A program made the position numbers and the translations under genes. This document shows, in pieces, positions 8,339-9,406 of a DNA stretch of 9,406 bases (position 1 is the stretch's first letter; each line of letters opens with the position of its first letter). The stretch lies in assembly GCA_001795245.1 (NCBI GenBank), contig MGOD01000090.1:25203-34608 (forward strand). The letters are read 5' to 3'. The notes beneath the pieces are model-generated. The model made no database searches, had not been told where the DNA came from, and saw only the letters and a program-made list of their open reading frames with translations. This DNA comes from Chloroflexi bacterium RBG_16_70_13. Lineage in GTDB: Bacteria; Chloroflexota; Limnocylindria; Limnocylindrales; CSP1-4.

Positions 8339-8965
8339 ATGACGGCGACGACCATGCCCGGCGGGTCCGGCTACCCGGTCCGGGTCACCATCGACCGGGA
8401 CCAGGAGATCAACCGCCTGTGGGGCATCCCGCTCCTTGGGTTGCTGGCGCGCTGGATCCTCCTGATCCCGCACTTCCTGATCGTGTGGATCCTCGGCGTC
8501 CTCTCCGGGCTGTCGATCCTCGTGACCTGGATCCCGATCCTCATCAACGGGCGCTTCCCGGGCTGGGCCATGGACCTCTACGAGACGACGTACCGCTGGT
8601 CCGCCCGGATCGCGGCCTACGCCATGCTCATGGCGGGGCCCTACCCACCGTTCTCCTCGGACGTCCCGTACCCGGTCGACGTCACGGTCGACGCGCCGCG
8701 GGAGATCAACCGCCTGTGGGGCATCCCCATCCTCGGGATCTGGGTCCGCGGGCTCCTCGTGATTCCGCACGTGATCATCCTGTTCTTCCTGGCCATCGTG
8801 GTCTGGTTTGCGCTGTGGGTGACCTGGATCCCGGTGCTCCTCAACGGCCGCTTCCCACAGCTCGGCTACGACCTCGTGGGGGGATACCTCCGCCTCTCGA
8901 CCCGGGCCTCGATGTGGGCGCTCCTGGTCCCGGTCCCGTACCCACCGATCGGCACGAGCGAGTAG
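8339..8965 (+). CDS. DUF4389 membrane protein with two tandem copies of the domain
   Basis: This 208-residue protein has no known enzymatic function. It consists of two copies of one unit (residues 12-110 and 111-208) with an exact 99-residue offset and no gaps. Each copy starts YPV-V, carries EINRLWGIP, then a hydrophobic stretch of about 30 residues (about 33-62 and 132-161) containing RW-LLIPH or RGLLVIPH, then VTWIP-L-NGRFP, a Tyr/Arg-rich segment, a second weaker hydrophobic stretch and a closing PYPP. Several membrane spans are likely, with the conserved NRLWGIP and NGRFP loops at the membrane face. The ATG at 8339 is supported by GGAGG 6 bases upstream. It lies between and opposite to pgi and rpiB, so it is probably unrelated to sugar metabolism. 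Family assignment is from the repeat pattern and recall; function unknown. Confidence 0.85.
   Translation: MTATTMPGGSGYPVRVTIDRDQEINRLWGIPLLGLLARWILLIPHFLIVWILGVLSGLSILVTWIPILINGRFPGWAMDLYETTYRWSARIAAYAMLMAGPYPPFSSDVPYPVDVTVDAPREINRLWGIPILGIWVRGLLVIPHVIILFFLAIVVWFALWVTWIPVLLNGRFPQLGYDLVGGYLRLSTRASMWALLVPVPYPPIGTSE
8372..8668 (+). repeat. Internal repeat unit 1 of the DUF4389 gene
   Basis: A 99-codon unit. Its segment 8404-8430 is identical at base level to 8701-8727 (27 bases), and 8522-8536 is identical to 8819-8833; both pairs are offset by exactly 297 bases. Confidence 0.8.
8669..8962 (+). repeat. Internal repeat unit 2 of the DUF4389 gene
   Basis: A 98-codon copy of the preceding unit, ending at the stop codon. 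Protein motifs EINRLWGIP, LIPH/VIPH, VTWIP, NGRFP and PYPP recur at the same 99-residue offset. Confidence 0.8.
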
Positions 8966-8984
8966 GCCGCGGCTGGGCGCGGCC
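8965..8984. terminator. Possible hairpin between the convergent DUF4389 and rpiB genes
   Basis: GGCCGCG (8965-8971) and CGCGGCC (8978-8984) form a perfect 7-base all-GC stem with a 6-base loop, beginning at the last base of the DUF4389 stop codon. No T tract follows in either direction. Its position in a 46-base convergent gap makes transcript-end use plausible for both genes. Confidence 0.35.
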
Positions 8985-9011
8985 GGGCGGGGCCGGGCGC
9001 GGGAGGAGTGC

Positions 9012-9406
9012 CTAACCCTCGGCCTCGATTGCGAGGACCTTGTCAAGGCGTCGGCGATGGCGCGGCTCGCCGGAGAACGTCGCGCCGAGGAAGGCGACGA
9101 CGCACTCGAAGGCGGGATCCGGGCCGATGACACGGGCACCGAGAGTGAGCACGTTCATGTCGTCGTGCTCGACGCCCTGGTGGGCCGAGTACGTATCGTG
9201 GCAGACGGCCGCGCGGACGCCCCGGATCTTGGTGGCAGCCACCGACGCTCCGACGCCCGAGCCGCAGATGAGGATCCCGCGGTCGGCGTCGCCGTCGCGA
9301 ACGGCCTGGCCGAGGCGGCGGGCGAAGTCCGGGTAGTCGTCGTTCGGGTCCGAGCCGTCGCCGCCGAGGTCGAGGAGCTCGTGGCCGATGGCGGCGGACC
9401 CTCCGA
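9012..9406 (-). CDS. rpiB: Ribose-5-phosphate isomerase B (RpiB/LacAB family), N-terminus beyond the right edge
   Basis: RpiB interconverts ribulose-5-phosphate and ribose-5-phosphate, downstream of Gnd. The visible C-terminal 130 residues (a full protein is about 150) carry HELLDLG, DDYPDFA, GILICGSGVGASVAATKIRG and AAVCHDTYSAHQGVEHDDMNVLTLGARVIG. The Cys of ICGSG corresponds to the E. coli catalytic Cys66, and the loop with CHDTYSA supplies the His. Two departures from the E. coli type are seen: GSGVG where GTGIG is usual, and QGVEHDD where REHNN or similar is usual; this looks like a distinct subgroup, so another sugar-phosphate substrate is possible. A shorter internal start at 9242 would remove the active-site Cys and is rejected; the frame is open to the window edge. 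The stop is TAG at 9014-9012. Convergent with the DUF4389 gene. Confidence 0.88.
   Translation of the reverse strand, partial: GGSAAIGHELLDLGGDGSDPNDDYPDFARRLGQAVRDGDADRGILICGSGVGASVAATKIRGVRAAVCHDTYSAHQGVEHDDMNVLTLGARVIGPDPAFECVVAFLGATFSGEPRHRRRLDKVLAIEAEG

Noticed and set aside
6160..9015. Very long plus-strand open frame (951 codons) across the pgi region
   Set aside because: Its translation is Arg/Gly/Pro-rich and without family character; it is the antisense shadow of pgi in GC-rich DNA.

Overview
The window is a GC-rich stretch of bacterial chromosome carrying central carbon metabolism genes. The gene set is a Zwf-OpcA pair, a short-form 6-phosphogluconate dehydrogenase, a phosphoglucose isomerase of the kind also found fused to transaldolase, an RpiB of the 'AHQ-VEHDD' type and a DUF4389 membrane protein. 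With the high GC, this suggests a Chloroflexota genome (possibly the Limnocylindria/Ellin6529 side), with Actinobacteria as the main alternative. The lineage is inferred from protein character only. I see no insertion sequences, phage genes, tRNA, rRNA or CRISPR.

Layout. At the left edge is the 5' part of a citrate synthase gene on the minus strand (297 to before 1), then about 280 bases without a gene. A minus-strand operon follows, read right to left: gnd (6121-5222), zwf (5101-3482), opcA (3479-2205), pgl (2208-1390) and an alpha/beta hydrolase (1393-575). The last three junctions are very tight: a 2-base gap, then two 4-base GTGA stop/start overlaps. Upstream of gnd lies a 356-base gene-free region with three similar 20-base interrupted palindromes spaced 54 and 53 bases apart. 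Beyond it is pgi (8205-6478, minus), a divergent 133-base promoter region, a plus-strand DUF4389 gene with an internal 99-codon duplication (8339-8965), and a convergent rpiB that runs off the right edge (minus, 9012 to beyond 9406).

Function. Pgi interconverts fructose-6-P and glucose-6-P. Zwf (helped by OpcA), Pgl and Gnd take glucose-6-P to ribulose-5-P with two reduction steps, and RpiB makes ribose-5-P. The whole oxidative pentose phosphate branch is therefore within 9 kb, with citrate synthase next door. Transketolase and transaldolase are not in the window.

The enzymes are familiar. The less explained items are the phased palindrome array before gnd, the alpha/beta hydrolase translationally coupled to the lactonase, the NADP-type nucleotide motif in a short Gnd, and the exactly periodic duplication in the DUF4389 protein.
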